A stretch of DNA of 64,000 nt from Asaia bogorensis (GTDB lineage Bacteria; Pseudomonadota; Alphaproteobacteria; Acetobacterales; Acetobacteraceae), in contig CAMBMS010000001.1 in NCBI GenBank assembly GCA_945868845.1, positions 356,720 through 420,719 on the forward strand, given 5' to 3'. Below are positions 8,327-17,433 of this stretch, in pieces. The notes below the pieces were generated by a model. The model worked only from the letters and a program-made list of their open reading frames with translations. It made no database searches and was not told the origin of the DNA. A program made the translations under genes and the position numbers. Each line of letters opens with the position of its first letter. Within the stretch, counting starts at the first letter, position 1.

Positions 8327-9325
8327 ATGCGCAACCACCGCCTGAAATTGGTATCGCGCCCCACCGGCATTCCCGGGCCAGAGCATTTCAGCGCCGACGA
8401 CGTGCCTACCCGCGACCCGGGCGACGGCGAGGTGCTGGTGGAAACCATTTATCTCTCCATCGACCCCGCCATGCGTTCCTGGATTACCGATGGCACGCAT
8501 TACGCGCGGCAGGTGCAGATCGGCGCGGTAATGGAAGCTGGCGGCATCGCCCGCGTGGTGACCAGCCGCGCGCCCGACCTTGCTCCCGGCGATCTGATCC
8601 AGGGAAGGCTTGGCTGGCAAAGCCACCCCACCCTGCTCGCCCGGCGTGCTCAAAAACTCGACCTGTCGCTGGGCAGCGCCGAGGACTGGATCGGCCCGTT
8701 GGGCCTTACCGGTGTCACCGCCTATTTCGGGCTGCGCGAAATAGGCCAGTTGCGCCCGGGCAGCCAAGTGCTGGTCTCCGCCGCCGCCGGGGGCGTCGGG
8801 CAGATCGTCGGGCAGATCGCCCGAATAGAGGGCTGCCACGTTGTCGGCATCGCCGGGGGAGTCGAAAAATGCGCCTTTATCACGAATGAAATCGGCTACG
8901 ACGCCGCCATCGACTACCGCACCGCGCCCGATCTCTCGGCCGCCATCGGCGCCGCCTGTCCGGAGGGGTTGGATCTCTATTTCGACAATGTGGGCGGTGC
9001 CACCCTAGATGCCGCGCTCAACCATCTGCGCCAGGGCGCGCGGGTGGTGGCGTGCGGGCGGATTTCCCAGTTCGCCGGCCAGCCGGCGCAGCCGATCCAC
9101 AATCTCGGCAAGCTGATGGCTGCGCGGGCGCGGATGGAGGGTTTCATCGTGTTCGCCTACGCGGACCGCTATCACGAGGCGCGGGCCTGGCTGGCGACGC
9201 AACTACGTGCCGGGCGACTGACCCAAAGGCTGCATGTGCTGGATGGGTTGGCACAGTCGCCCGCGGGGCTGGGCATGCTATTTACGGGCGAGAATACGGG
9301 CAAGCTGGTTGTGCGCGTCGCATAG
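8327..9325 (+). CDS. NADP-dependent oxidoreductase, MDR superfamily (CurA / prostaglandin reductase type)
   Basis: 332 residues. The N-terminal GroES-like domain has the diagnostic YLSIDPAMRSWI (about 45-56) of the leukotriene B4 12-hydroxydehydrogenase / CurA group, and the Rossmann domain shows SAAAGGVGQIVGQIA near 144-158. No zinc-binding cysteines are seen, as expected for this quinone-reductase-like branch, which reduces the C=C of enones with NADPH. It follows the GMC gene after 4 bp; together they could oxidise an allylic alcohol and then saturate the resulting enone (inference). Confidence 0.9.
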   Translation: MRNHRLKLVSRPTGIPGPEHFSADDVPTRDPGDGEVLVETIYLSIDPAMRSWITDGTHYARQVQIGAVMEAGGIARVVTSRAPDLAPGDLIQGRLGWQSHPTLLARRAQKLDLSLGSAEDWIGPLGLTGVTAYFGLREIGQLRPGSQVLVSAAAGGVGQIVGQIARIEGCHVVGIAGGVEKCAFITNEIGYDAAIDYRTAPDLSAAIGAACPEGLDLYFDNVGGATLDAALNHLRQGARVVACGRISQFAGQPAQPIHNLGKLMAARARMEGFIVFAYADRYHEARAWLATQLRAGRLTQRLHVLDGLAQSPAGLGMLFTGENTGKLVVRVA

Positions 9326-9386
9326 GCGATCTGCGCGCGAGGACGGTATGTTCGCACATGCGCGTAAAGCTGAGCATGATACATTG

Positions 9387-9851
9387 ATGCGGCCACATAA
9401 AACGACAATACCTCGCGTGAGCATAACGCCCGACCTCCGCCGGGGCGAGGTGCACTCCGACTATGCCCGGGTGCGTCTGGGTATTTCCATTCTGATCGGA
9501 TCGATCGGCGCGGTTAGCTTTTGGTCTGGCCTGGTGGTGATGCCGGTGGTGTAGGCGGATTTTGACGTGAACCGGGCTTAGGCGTCCCTGCCCTATACGC
9601 TGACTACGCTCGGCCTTGGGCTGGGTGGCGCGGTGATGGGGAAAATTTCCGACCCGTTCGGCATTGTGCGACCGATCGTAGTTTTGGGCGTGGCGCTGGG
9701 CCTGGGCGATCTGACCAACCGCGTTCCGCTGTCCCAGCTCAGCATGCCACTGGAAGTGGCGCAAGCGGTGATGATGTTGCTGAGTAAGGCCTATCTAACC
9801 AGGCATGTCATCTCTACGTTCGAGGTCAGCTCCCCTTCGGCGAAGCTGTGA
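9387..9851 (+). pseudogene. MFS transporter pseudogene
   Basis: From ATG 9387 one frame encodes RRGEVHSDYARVRLGISIL and GAVSFWSGLVVMPVV, then TAG (9552-9554), ADFDVNRA, a second TAG, and SLPYTLTTLGLGLGGAVMGK plus ISDPFGIVRPIVV. This is the first two transmembrane segments and the A-motif loop of a major facilitator transporter. Both nonsense codons sit where Gln and Glu/Gly would be expected. After GLG the similarity is lost and only about 60 residues remain of the ~400 expected, so most of the gene has been deleted. Its intact parent probably exported or imported a small molecule handled by neighbours. Confidence 0.75.
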
Positions 9852-9922
9852 GCTCGGCGATAGGGGGTCTGCATATCAACTGAGCGCGACGCGACGAAGC
9901 GCGGCAAGGAAAGCTAGGACCT

Positions 9923-11146
9923 ATGCACGGAGCCATCACCGCCCAACCCAAGGATGTCGGCCTGTCGTCGGCGCGCCTCAAGAAACTGGAGGATTGGGCG
10001 GAAGGCTGGGTGCAATCAGGCCGACTGCCCTGCCTGCTGACCATGGTGCTGCGGCGTGGCCAGGTGGTACATCTGCACAGCACCGGCAAGGCGGATATCG
10101 AGCGCGATATTTCTGTCACCGCCGATACGATCTTTCGTTTTTATTCGATGACCAAGCCACTGACCTCGGTGGCCATCATGCAGTTGTATGAGGGAGGGCA
10201 CTTCCAGCTCGACGACCCGATCACGCGGTTTCTACCGCAATTCGCTGATATGCGGGTCTATGCCAGTGGCAGCCGGGGTAAATACGAGACCGTACCGGCG
10301 GAGCGTGATATCACCTTCCGCGATCTACTCTCCCATACCTCCGGCCTGACATACGGGTTCATGCAAGAGCATCCGGTGGATGCGATGTATCGCGCCGCCA
10401 AGATCGATTTCCAGACATCGAACAAAACCTTGGCGCAGATGGTGGATCTGGTCGCCACTATGCCGCTGATCTGCCAGCCGGGCAAAGCGTGGAATTATTC
10501 TATCGCCACCGATGTACTGGGTCATCTGGTCGCGGTGATTTCGGGCAGGCCGTTCGATGAATATTTACATGAGCGCGTAACCGGGCCGATCGGTATGGTC
10601 GATACCAGCTTTCAAATTCAGCCCGCGCAGTTGCCGCGCTTTTCTGGGCTGTATGCGCGGGATGCCGATGATAAGCTCATTCTCATGGATGATGCGCAAA
10701 AAAGCGTGTTTGCCGTGCGGCGAGAAATTTTTTCCGGCGGCGGCGGGCTGGTCTCCACGGCTGGCGATTACATGCGCTTCTGCCGCATGATGCTGAACAA
10801 GGGCGAACTAGACAACACGCGTCTGCTGGGGCGCAAGACGGTGGAGCTGATGACCGCCAACCATCTCCGTGGCGATATGGCGGATATGGGCCAGCCGCGC
10901 TTCAGTGAATCGTCCTATTACGGCATCGGCTTCGGGCTAGGGTTTTCCGTCATGCTCGATCCGGTGAAGGCGCAGATCCTCGGCACGCCCGGTGAATACG
11001 CCTGGGGCGGTGCGGCCTCCACCGCCTTCTGGATCGACCCTGCGGAAGAGCTGGCGGTGGTGATGCTGACGCAGCTCATCCCCTCCTCCACTTATCCAAT
11101 CCGGCGGGAGGCGCGGGTGCTGGTCTATCAGGCAATCATCGATTGA
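9923..11146 (+). CDS. serine hydrolase, class C beta-lactamase / esterase family
   Basis: 407 residues of the beta-lactamase-related PBP fold. The nucleophile motif SxxK is Ser75-Met-Thr-Lys78 (FYSMTKPL), the second motif is Tyr192 in NYSIATDVLG, and LLSHTSGLTYGF (135-146) is the typical block before it. No signal peptide is visible, so it probably acts in the cytoplasm as an esterase or lactone/amide hydrolase rather than a resistance enzyme. It stands alone between the MFS relic and the reductase gene at 11253. Confidence 0.88.
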   Translation: MHGAITAQPKDVGLSSARLKKLEDWAEGWVQSGRLPCLLTMVLRRGQVVHLHSTGKADIERDISVTADTIFRFYSMTKPLTSVAIMQLYEGGHFQLDDPITRFLPQFADMRVYASGSRGKYETVPAERDITFRDLLSHTSGLTYGFMQEHPVDAMYRAAKIDFQTSNKTLAQMVDLVATMPLICQPGKAWNYSIATDVLGHLVAVISGRPFDEYLHERVTGPIGMVDTSFQIQPAQLPRFSGLYARDADDKLILMDDAQKSVFAVRREIFSGGGGLVSTAGDYMRFCRMMLNKGELDNTRLLGRKTVELMTANHLRGDMADMGQPRFSESSYYGIGFGLGFSVMLDPVKAQILGTPGEYAWGGAASTAFWIDPAEELAVVMLTQLIPSSTYPIRREARVLVYQAIID

Positions 11147-11252
11147 CCTGAGACGCCGCCCTTAACGCCTATTGACAAAGCGCCGCGCCAGGATTGCCCT
11201 GCATGCTCAGGGCACGCCCCGTGGACGCGACCAATAAAAGGGAGAGACGAGG

Positions 11253-12317
11253 ATGAAACCGAAGATTGCCATCATGGGCACGGGCGCCGTCGGGGCCTAT
11301 GCTGGCGCGCACATGGCGCATGCCGGGGAAAACGTTACCTTCATCGATTTCTGGCCGGAAAATGTAGAGACGATGAAGGCTAAGGGGCTGAAGGTCACGC
11401 ATCTGAAGGATGTGCCGGAATTCACCGCCAAGGTGCGCGCGCTCCATGTGACCGAGGCACAGCAGCTGGCGAAGGAAGACCCGATCGACATTGCCTTCGT
11501 CTGCGTCAAATCCTACGACACCGCCTGGGCGACAACTCTGATCGCGCAATATCTAGCGCCGGGTGGCTTCGTCGTGTCGTTGCAAAACTGCATGAACGAG
11601 GAAACCATCGCCGGCATCGTCGGCTGGGGCAAGGTGCTGGGCTCCATCGCCAGCTCCATTACCGTCGATCTGTGCGCACCGGGACACGTGCACCGCGCGG
11701 CGGGCAAGCGGGCGCCGGCGCATACCGTGTTTCGTGTGGGCGAAGTGCATGGACGTATCACCGATCGCGCGCAGGAGGTTTGCCGGCTCGTATCGCTTTC
11801 CGATGGCGCGAAAGTCACCGGGAATTTATGGGGCGAGCGCTGGTCGAAACTTGTCACCAACGCCATGGGTAACGGCATTTCCGCCTGCACCGGCATGGTC
11901 TCCCGTGACTATACGCTGAACGAATCAATCCGCCATTTCTCGACGCGCGTGGCGTCGGAGGCGATCCGCGTCGGTCAGGCGCTGGGCTACGAGCTAGAGG
12001 AAGTACACCATATTGATCCAGAACTGATCGCCAAAGCTGGCGAGGGCGACGCAGCGGCGTTGAAGGAAGTGGACGCGCATCGCCTCAAGGAAATCAGCGC
12101 GCCCGGCGGCGGCGAACATCGTCCCTCCATGGGCCAGGATATGGTGAAGGGACGACGGACGGAAATCGAATTCCTCAACGGCTTCATCTGCGACAAAGCC
12201 AAGGGTGTGGGCATCGCCACACCCGCCAACGCGGCCCTGACCGATATCGTCAAGCGCGTGGAAAAAGGTGAATTGAAGCCCGACCCCAAGCACCTGATCG
12301 ACCTGCGCCTGAACTGA
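11253..12317 (+). CDS. 2-dehydropantoate 2-reductase family (ApbA/PanE-like) oxidoreductase
   Basis: 354 residues, longer than true PanE (about 300). N-terminal Rossmann motif KIAIMGTGAVGAYAGAHMA, with GTGAVG at about residues 9-14; the conserved catalytic-lysine block is WSKLVTNAMGNGISACTG around residues 199-216. The insertion before the C-terminus and the location outside any pantothenate gene set suggest a paralogue acting on another 2-oxoacid. GGGAGAGACGAGG just before the ATG is a convincing ribosome site. Transcription appears independent of the hydrolase 106 bp upstream. Confidence 0.82.
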   Translation: MKPKIAIMGTGAVGAYAGAHMAHAGENVTFIDFWPENVETMKAKGLKVTHLKDVPEFTAKVRALHVTEAQQLAKEDPIDIAFVCVKSYDTAWATTLIAQYLAPGGFVVSLQNCMNEETIAGIVGWGKVLGSIASSITVDLCAPGHVHRAAGKRAPAHTVFRVGEVHGRITDRAQEVCRLVSLSDGAKVTGNLWGERWSKLVTNAMGNGISACTGMVSRDYTLNESIRHFSTRVASEAIRVGQALGYELEEVHHIDPELIAKAGEGDAAALKEVDAHRLKEISAPGGGEHRPSMGQDMVKGRRTEIEFLNGFICDKAKGVGIATPANAALTDIVKRVEKGELKPDPKHLIDLRLN

Positions 12318-12583
12318 AAGCCGAGGCTCTGGCCAAGAAATACGCCGTCGTCGCCCGCTGCGACGGCGGCGACTGGTCATTGCGCTTTCGCTCCTTTGAG
12401 CTCGCAACACTGGCAGAAGAAAGCAAGTGGCTATGTTCTTCGGGTCTGACTAGATTAGGCAAAATCTAAAAAGCCACTCCCGTCACCGAGGGCACCGATC
12501 TAAACTGTAACCTATGGCGCTCGTTGCACAGGGCAAAGTCTCTAATCTCCCCCCAGATGGGTCACACGCGCCGAGACCGGGGA

Positions 12584-13894
12584 TTAATTACTTCGCCCGA
12601 TTCCCGAATAGGTGAAGCCGGCTTTGCGCATGGCGTTAGGTTCGTAGATATTGCGTAGATCGACAATGATACGCCCGCGCATTGCGCCAGCGAGGCGAGC
12701 CGGGTCGAGGGCACGAAATTCGTTCCACTCGGTAATTACGACCAGCGCATCGGCCTGCGCGACGGCATCGAGTGCGTTCTGACAATAAACCACGCTTTCG
12801 GGCAGTACGCTGGCCGCCTGTTCCATACCTTTCGGATCGAAGGCGCGGATTGTCGCCCCGTCGCCCACCAGGTGCGTGATGATGGGGATCGACGGCGCGT
12901 CACGCATATCGTCGGTTTCGGGCTTGAAAGTCAGGCCGAGCACCGCGATGGTCTTGCCGCGCACTGCGCCACCGCAGGCAGTGATCACGCGCTGTGCCAT
13001 CATGGATTTACGCGCGTCATTCACCGCGACGGTGGTTTCAACCAGCCGCGCCGGCACGCCGAAATCCTGCGCAATGCGCATCAGAGCCACGGTATCCTTG
13101 GGAAAACAGGAACCACCGAAGCCGGGACCAGGATGCAGGAATTTGCGACCAATCCTGCCATCCAGGCCAATACCGCGCGCGACATCATGTACGTCCGCAC
13201 CGACGCGTTCGCAGAGATCCGCTATTTCGTTGATGAACGTCACCTTCATCGCTAGGAACGCGTTGGCGGCGTATTTGGTCAGTTCGGCGGTTTCGATGCC
13301 GGTAAAGACGATCGGCGCCTCGATCAGATAGAGCGGGCGGTAGAGCCGGCGCAGTACCTCCCGTGCGCGTTCGCTTTCCGCGCCGATCACCACGCGATCC
13401 GGGCGCATGAAATCGCCGATCGCGTTACCCTCGCGCAGGAATTCCGGGTTGGAGGCGACATCGAAATCCAATTCCGGCCGGGCCGCGCGCACAATCTCCG
13501 CGATTCGCCGCCCGGTGCCCACTGGCACGGTCGATTTGGTGACAATCACCGCATAGCCGGGCAAGGCCCGCGCCACTTGTTCGGCGGCGGCATAGACATA
13601 GGTGAGATCGGCATGGCCGTTGCCACGGCGCGCCGGCGTTCCCACGGCGATGAACACGGCTTCGACGTCCGCCAGGCCGGTAGCCAGATCCCCCGTGAAG
13701 CGCAGCCGTCCGGCGGTGACATTATCGGTCACCAGCTTTTCCAGCCCGGGTTCATATATTGGCATGTGTCCGGCCTGCAGCGCCGCAAACTTGATGGGGT
13801 CCGCCTCCACCACCGCCACCTCGGAGCCAAATTCAGCGAAGCATGCGCCCGAAACCAGGCCGACATATCCGCCGCCAATCATCGCGATGCGCAA
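12584..13894 (-). CDS. ugd: UDP-glucose/GDP-mannose dehydrogenase family (UDP-glucose 6-dehydrogenase)
   Basis: 436 residues. The N-terminal NAD loop is MIGGGYVGLVSGACFAEFG, then STVPVGT at 121-127, ASNPEFLREG at 147-156, and the active-site block HPGPGFGGSCFPKD with nucleophilic Cys263. This fits four-electron oxidation of UDP-glucose to UDP-glucuronate, feeding capsule, exopolysaccharide or LPS synthesis. The gene is monocistronic as seen here; no glycosyltransferase cluster adjoins it. The symbol is by family similarity; a UDP-N-acetyl-sugar dehydrogenase is a less likely alternative. Confidence 0.9.
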   Translation of the reverse strand: MRIAMIGGGYVGLVSGACFAEFGSEVAVVEADPIKFAALQAGHMPIYEPGLEKLVTDNVTAGRLRFTGDLATGLADVEAVFIAVGTPARRGNGHADLTYVYAAAEQVARALPGYAVIVTKSTVPVGTGRRIAEIVRAARPELDFDVASNPEFLREGNAIGDFMRPDRVVIGAESERAREVLRRLYRPLYLIEAPIVFTGIETAELTKYAANAFLAMKVTFINEIADLCERVGADVHDVARGIGLDGRIGRKFLHPGPGFGGSCFPKDTVALMRIAQDFGVPARLVETTVAVNDARKSMMAQRVITACGGAVRGKTIAVLGLTFKPETDDMRDAPSIPIITHLVGDGATIRAFDPKGMEQAASVLPESVVYCQNALDAVAQADALVVITEWNEFRALDPARLAGAMRGRIIVDLRNIYEPNAMRKAGFTYSGIGRSN

Positions 13895-14260
13895 ATGCGT
13901 TCTCTCCAGAATTCAATGAGTAAAATTGAGCACAAGCTTGGATCCAAGGCCATTGGCAGGTCGTGGGCGTTTTCTGCTCCAAAGGTCGATCCCGAGGAGG
14001 GCGACCAGCGGCTTCGTCGGATAAAATCTGCACCTGCACTCAAGGCCGCCTTGACCGCTCACGCGGCCTGGCACGCAGTCAGGCCGCATCTTAATCGGAA
14101 ACTCGCTGCAGCATAACGTCCCATCCTGGTGCCGTCAGTCTGACCAATTTCAATAGAGATCGGGAGATCTCCAAGGTTATTATGAGGACAAGACATTTCT
14201 TGATTTCAAATAGATAAGGCCTAATTGAAGCTGCATGAGGTGCTTTGAGAAAGGCGAAAA
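13895..14260. other. intergenic region upstream of ugd
   Basis: 366 bp between ugd and the ABC permease, both on the minus strand, so it should hold the ugd promoter and the 3' end of the ABC operon. I see an inverted repeat GGCCGC/GCGGCC (14044-14049 and 14063-14068) with a 13-nt loop but no following T-run, and no convincing gene. Confidence 0.5.
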
Positions 14261-15073
14261 TCACTCGCCAATACTCAATAAGGCGCCGCGTTCGCGAGCG
14301 GCGCGGAACTGGCGGGAAAAAATTAGAATCGCGACAAGCATCCAGAAGGCATTCAGGCCCATTGCGGCACCCAAATGGTACCAATTGATTGTCATGTCCG
14401 TCATTACCTGGCGCATGCCCTCGAACACATGCGCCGAGGGTAGGGCAAGAGTAAAGGGCTGCACCCAGACCGGCAGAATAGCGACCGGATAGAACACCGC
14501 CGAAAACGGCGTCAGGCCGAACAGCACGGACCAGGCCAAAGCCTCGGCCCCCGCGCCATGGCGCAGAATGAGGGAAACCACAGCCAGCGCTACCCACCAA
14601 CCCATGATCATCAGATTAACGAAAAACAAGATGATTAGCGGCCCGATGGCAAACAGATTGAAGGCGTAAAGAACCCAGGCTAGCAAAATGGCCGGCAGCA
14701 CACCGACGCAGAGGCGAATGACGGACATGCCGATCAGCGCCGCCACCAGTTCCCATGGCCGCAGGGGCGACACAAAGACATGGCCCAGATTGCGCGACCA
14801 TATCTCCTCCAGAAAGGAAATCGCGACCCCCATCTGACTGCGCAGCGCCACTTCCCACAGTAGCACGCCCCCAAGCAGCAGTCCGCCGGCAATGGCCGCG
14901 CCACCCATGCGCGCAGTAAGGAAATCGGCGGTAAAGCCCCAGATGCACATTTGCAGCACCGGCCAATAGGCGAGTTCCAGCAAGCGCGGCCAGGACCGGC
15001 GATAGAGCGCCAGATGCCGATACATCAGCCCCCAGATGCGGCGCAAAGATTCAGCCATGGGTGCGGTTTTCAT
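14261..15073 (-). CDS. ABC-2 type transporter permease
   Basis: 270 residues with about six hydrophobic segments, for example YWPVLQMCIWGFTADF and IGPLIILFFVNLMIMGWWVA. It belongs to the ABC-2 permease family that exports drugs, lipids or polysaccharides through the inner membrane. It is translationally coupled to the ATPase gene: its ATG (15071-15073) overlaps the ATPase stop as ATGA. A dimer of this protein with two ATPase subunits would form the exporter; the substrate is unknown. Confidence 0.87.
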   Translation of the reverse strand: MKTAPMAESLRRIWGLMYRHLALYRRSWPRLLELAYWPVLQMCIWGFTADFLTARMGGAAIAGGLLLGGVLLWEVALRSQMGVAISFLEEIWSRNLGHVFVSPLRPWELVAALIGMSVIRLCVGVLPAILLAWVLYAFNLFAIGPLIILFFVNLMIMGWWVALAVVSLILRHGAGAEALAWSVLFGLTPFSAVFYPVAILPVWVQPFTLALPSAHVFEGMRQVMTDMTINWYHLGAAMGLNAFWMLVAILIFSRQFRAARERGALLSIGE

Positions 15074-15828
15074 GCGACGGTCTCGGCGGCTTGCCCTCGG
15101 TTACGGGCAATATCGAGAAACACCGCTTCCAGATCTTCCCGCTTGTAGCGCGCCAACAGTTCATCGGGCGTGCCGCGATCGACGATTTTTCCGGTTTTCA
15201 GCATCAGCACATGCGAACAAAGACGCTCCACCTCCGCCATGTTGTGCGAGGCGAGGAGAATTGTGCACCCTGTCTCATCGCGGTACCGCTCCAGCCAGGA
15301 ACGTACCATGTCCGCCGTATCGGGATCCAAGCTGGCGGTGGGTTCGTCGAGCAGCAGCAAATCCGGTCGGTTGATTAGTGATTTTGCCAGCGCCGCGCGC
15401 GTCTTCTGCCCCGATGAAAGCTGCCCGACGGGGCGGGTAAGAAATTCGTGCAAATCCAACTGGTCCGCCAGTTCGAGGATACGCTGTTCGAGATGCGCGA
15501 CATTGTAGAGATAGCCATAGACGCGCAGATTTTCTGCCACCGACAGCCGCTGCGGCAGCGCCACGTAGGGCGAGGAGAAATTCATCCTCGCAAGGGCGGA
15601 AAACCGGTCGCGCGCCATGTCGTACCCGAGCGCGTGAATCGTGCCTTCGGTGGGGATCAGCAGCCCCAGCAGCATGGCGATGGTGGTGGTCTTGCCCGCG
15701 CCATTGCCACCCAGCAACCCGATGGTCTGTCCCAGCGCGACGGTAAAGCCGATCCGGTCCACGGCCAGCGTCTTGCCATAGCGTTTGGTCAGATTTTGGA
15801 CCCGGATCGCATCCATGGGGGCGGGCAT
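15070..15828 (-). CDS. ABC transporter ATP-binding protein
   Basis: 252 residues from the ATG at 15826-15828; a shorter start at 15816 is equally possible because neither has a strong ribosome site. Walker A GGNGAGKTT is at about 40-48, the signature LSSGQ at 137-141 and Walker B LLLLDEP at 157-163, with the H-loop in LLASHNMAEVERL. The order and the ATGA overlap with the permease show a two-gene ABC-2 exporter operon. It is divergent from murJ with only 63 bp between the starts, so the promoters are closely packed. Confidence 0.9.
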   Translation of the reverse strand: MPAPMDAIRVQNLTKRYGKTLAVDRIGFTVALGQTIGLLGGNGAGKTTTIAMLLGLLIPTEGTIHALGYDMARDRFSALARMNFSSPYVALPQRLSVAENLRVYGYLYNVAHLEQRILELADQLDLHEFLTRPVGQLSSGQKTRAALAKSLINRPDLLLLDEPTASLDPDTADMVRSWLERYRDETGCTILLASHNMAEVERLCSHVLMLKTGKIVDRGTPDELLARYKREDLEAVFLDIARNRGQAAETVA

Positions 15829-15891
15829 AGGCTGTCCAGGCGCACCCGCCAAGACTTGACCGCGCGACCTTCCCTGGCGCAGGTGCGGGGC

Positions 15892-17433
15892 ATGTTGCGT
15901 AGCGCACTGATCGTTGGGCTCTGGACCTTAGCCAGCCGGGTGCTGGGCTTCGCACGCGACGTGCTGATCGCCGCGTTTCTTGGCGCCGGCCCCATCGCGG
16001 ACGCGTTCTTCGTCGCGTTGAAACTGCCGAACCTGCTCCGCCGCCTGTTCGGCGAAGGTGCCTTCAACGCCGCCTTCGTCCCCATCTTCTCTAGCCTGCT
16101 CGCCGCCGATGCCAAGCGCTTCGCCGAGGAAGCCCTGGGCGTCATGGTGTTCTGGCTTGCCTTCCTCACCCTGCTGGGCGAGGTTTTTATGCCGCAGATC
16201 GTCACCCTGATCGCGCCGGGATTTTCCGCCATCCCGGAGAAATTCGATCTGACGGTGAATCTCTCGCGCATCACCTTCCCCTATTTGTTCCTAATCTGCC
16301 TCGCCGCCCTTGCGTCCGGTGTGCTAAACGGCCTCAACCGCTTCGCCGCCGCCGCCGCCGCGCCGGTGATGTTCAATATCTCGCTCATTGCCGCCCTGCT
16401 CTGGCTCACGCCCGCATTGCCCAATGCCGGTTATGCACTGTCCGTCGGCGTGCTGGCCGCCGGCGTAATGCAACTGGGGCTACTGCTCCTGGCCATGCGC
16501 CGCGCTGGGTTCGTCCTGCGCATCCCCTGGCCGCGCCTGACAGGTCGTATCCGCGCATTGCTGCGCCGCATCGCGCCCGGGCTTCTGGGCGCCGGAGCAA
16601 TGCAGCTCAATCTGGCGGTGGACGTGATCATCGCCAGCCTGCTGCCGCCAGGCACGGTTTCCATTCTTTACTACGCCGATCGCGTAACGCAGTTGCCGCT
16701 GGGTACCATCGGCATCGCGCTGGGCACCGCGCTGCTGCCGATGCTATCTGGCCAGCTGCGGGCCGGCGAGGCGGAGGCCGCGAACAGTACCCTCAACCGC
16801 GCGTTGGAATATGGCTTCTTCCTGGCCTTGCCCGCCGCCGCCGCGCTGATCGTCTGCGCCTGGCCGGTGATGTTCGTGCTGTTCGGACGAGGCGCATTCG
16901 ATGCGGAGAATGTGCGCCTTAGTGCGCAGGCGTTGATGGCCTATGCCGTGGGCCTGCCCGCATATGTCGCGGTGAAGGCATTGGCGCCAGGGATGTTCGC
17001 GCGTGGCGATACCAAAACCCCGATGCAGATCGGCCTGGCCACCGTCGGGGTAAATCTACTGTTGAATGTCGCGTTCATGGTGCCGCTGGCGCATATGGGC
17101 CCCGCCCTCGCCACTTCGTTCGCCTCCCTGTTCAATGCCGGCGCCTTGTGGGTCGTGCTCACGCGGCGCGGACATTTCAAGATCGATGCCATCCTGCGCC
17201 GCCGGGTGCCGCGCATTATCCTGGCGGTGGGGGCCATGGCGACGGCGCTGGTGCTGGCGCAATTCTGGCTGTTCGCCGATCCCACCGAAACGCACGGGCT
17301 GAAATGGTTATTCCTCGCCTTGCTGATCACACTGGGCATGGCGGCGTATGCCGCCGCCGGGCAGATGCTCGGTGCCTGCGATCTGCGCGAGGCCGCGCGC
17401 ACGCTGGCGCGGCGCGGCCGGCCGCTTCAGTAA
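15892..17433 (+). CDS. murJ: lipid II flippase MurJ
   Basis: 513 residues, essentially all membrane-embedded (about 14 segments), MOP superfamily. The N-terminal LIVGLWTLASRVLGFARDVL and the following FVALKLPNLLRRLFGEGAF are the classic MurJ signature, carrying the conserved charged residues of the lipid II cavity. It flips undecaprenyl-linked peptidoglycan precursor across the inner membrane and is normally essential. The frame is open much further upstream, but the ATG at 15892 with AGGTGCGGGG before it matches the family N-terminus. Its 3' end overlaps the convergent SDR gene by 7 bp. Confidence 0.93.
   Translation: MLRSALIVGLWTLASRVLGFARDVLIAAFLGAGPIADAFFVALKLPNLLRRLFGEGAFNAAFVPIFSSLLAADAKRFAEEALGVMVFWLAFLTLLGEVFMPQIVTLIAPGFSAIPEKFDLTVNLSRITFPYLFLICLAALASGVLNGLNRFAAAAAAPVMFNISLIAALLWLTPALPNAGYALSVGVLAAGVMQLGLLLLAMRRAGFVLRIPWPRLTGRIRALLRRIAPGLLGAGAMQLNLAVDVIIASLLPPGTVSILYYADRVTQLPLGTIGIALGTALLPMLSGQLRAGEAEAANSTLNRALEYGFFLALPAAAALIVCAWPVMFVLFGRGAFDAENVRLSAQALMAYAVGLPAYVAVKALAPGMFARGDTKTPMQIGLATVGVNLLLNVAFMVPLAHMGPALATSFASLFNAGALWVVLTRRGHFKIDAILRRRVPRIILAVGAMATALVLAQFWLFADPTETHGLKWLFLALLITLGMAAYAAAGQMLGACDLREAARTLARRGRPLQ

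Noticed and set aside
12318..12474. A frame reading KKYAVVARCDGGDWSLRF after the ketopantoate-reductase gene, vaguely like a HicB-type antitoxin.
   Set aside because: No start codon, ribosome site or toxin partner, and the similarity is too weak to claim.
13917..14116. A 66-codon frame starting MSKIEHKLGS upstream of ugd.
   Set aside because: No ribosome site, no domain, and it lies in the expected promoter region of the divergent gene set; probably chance.
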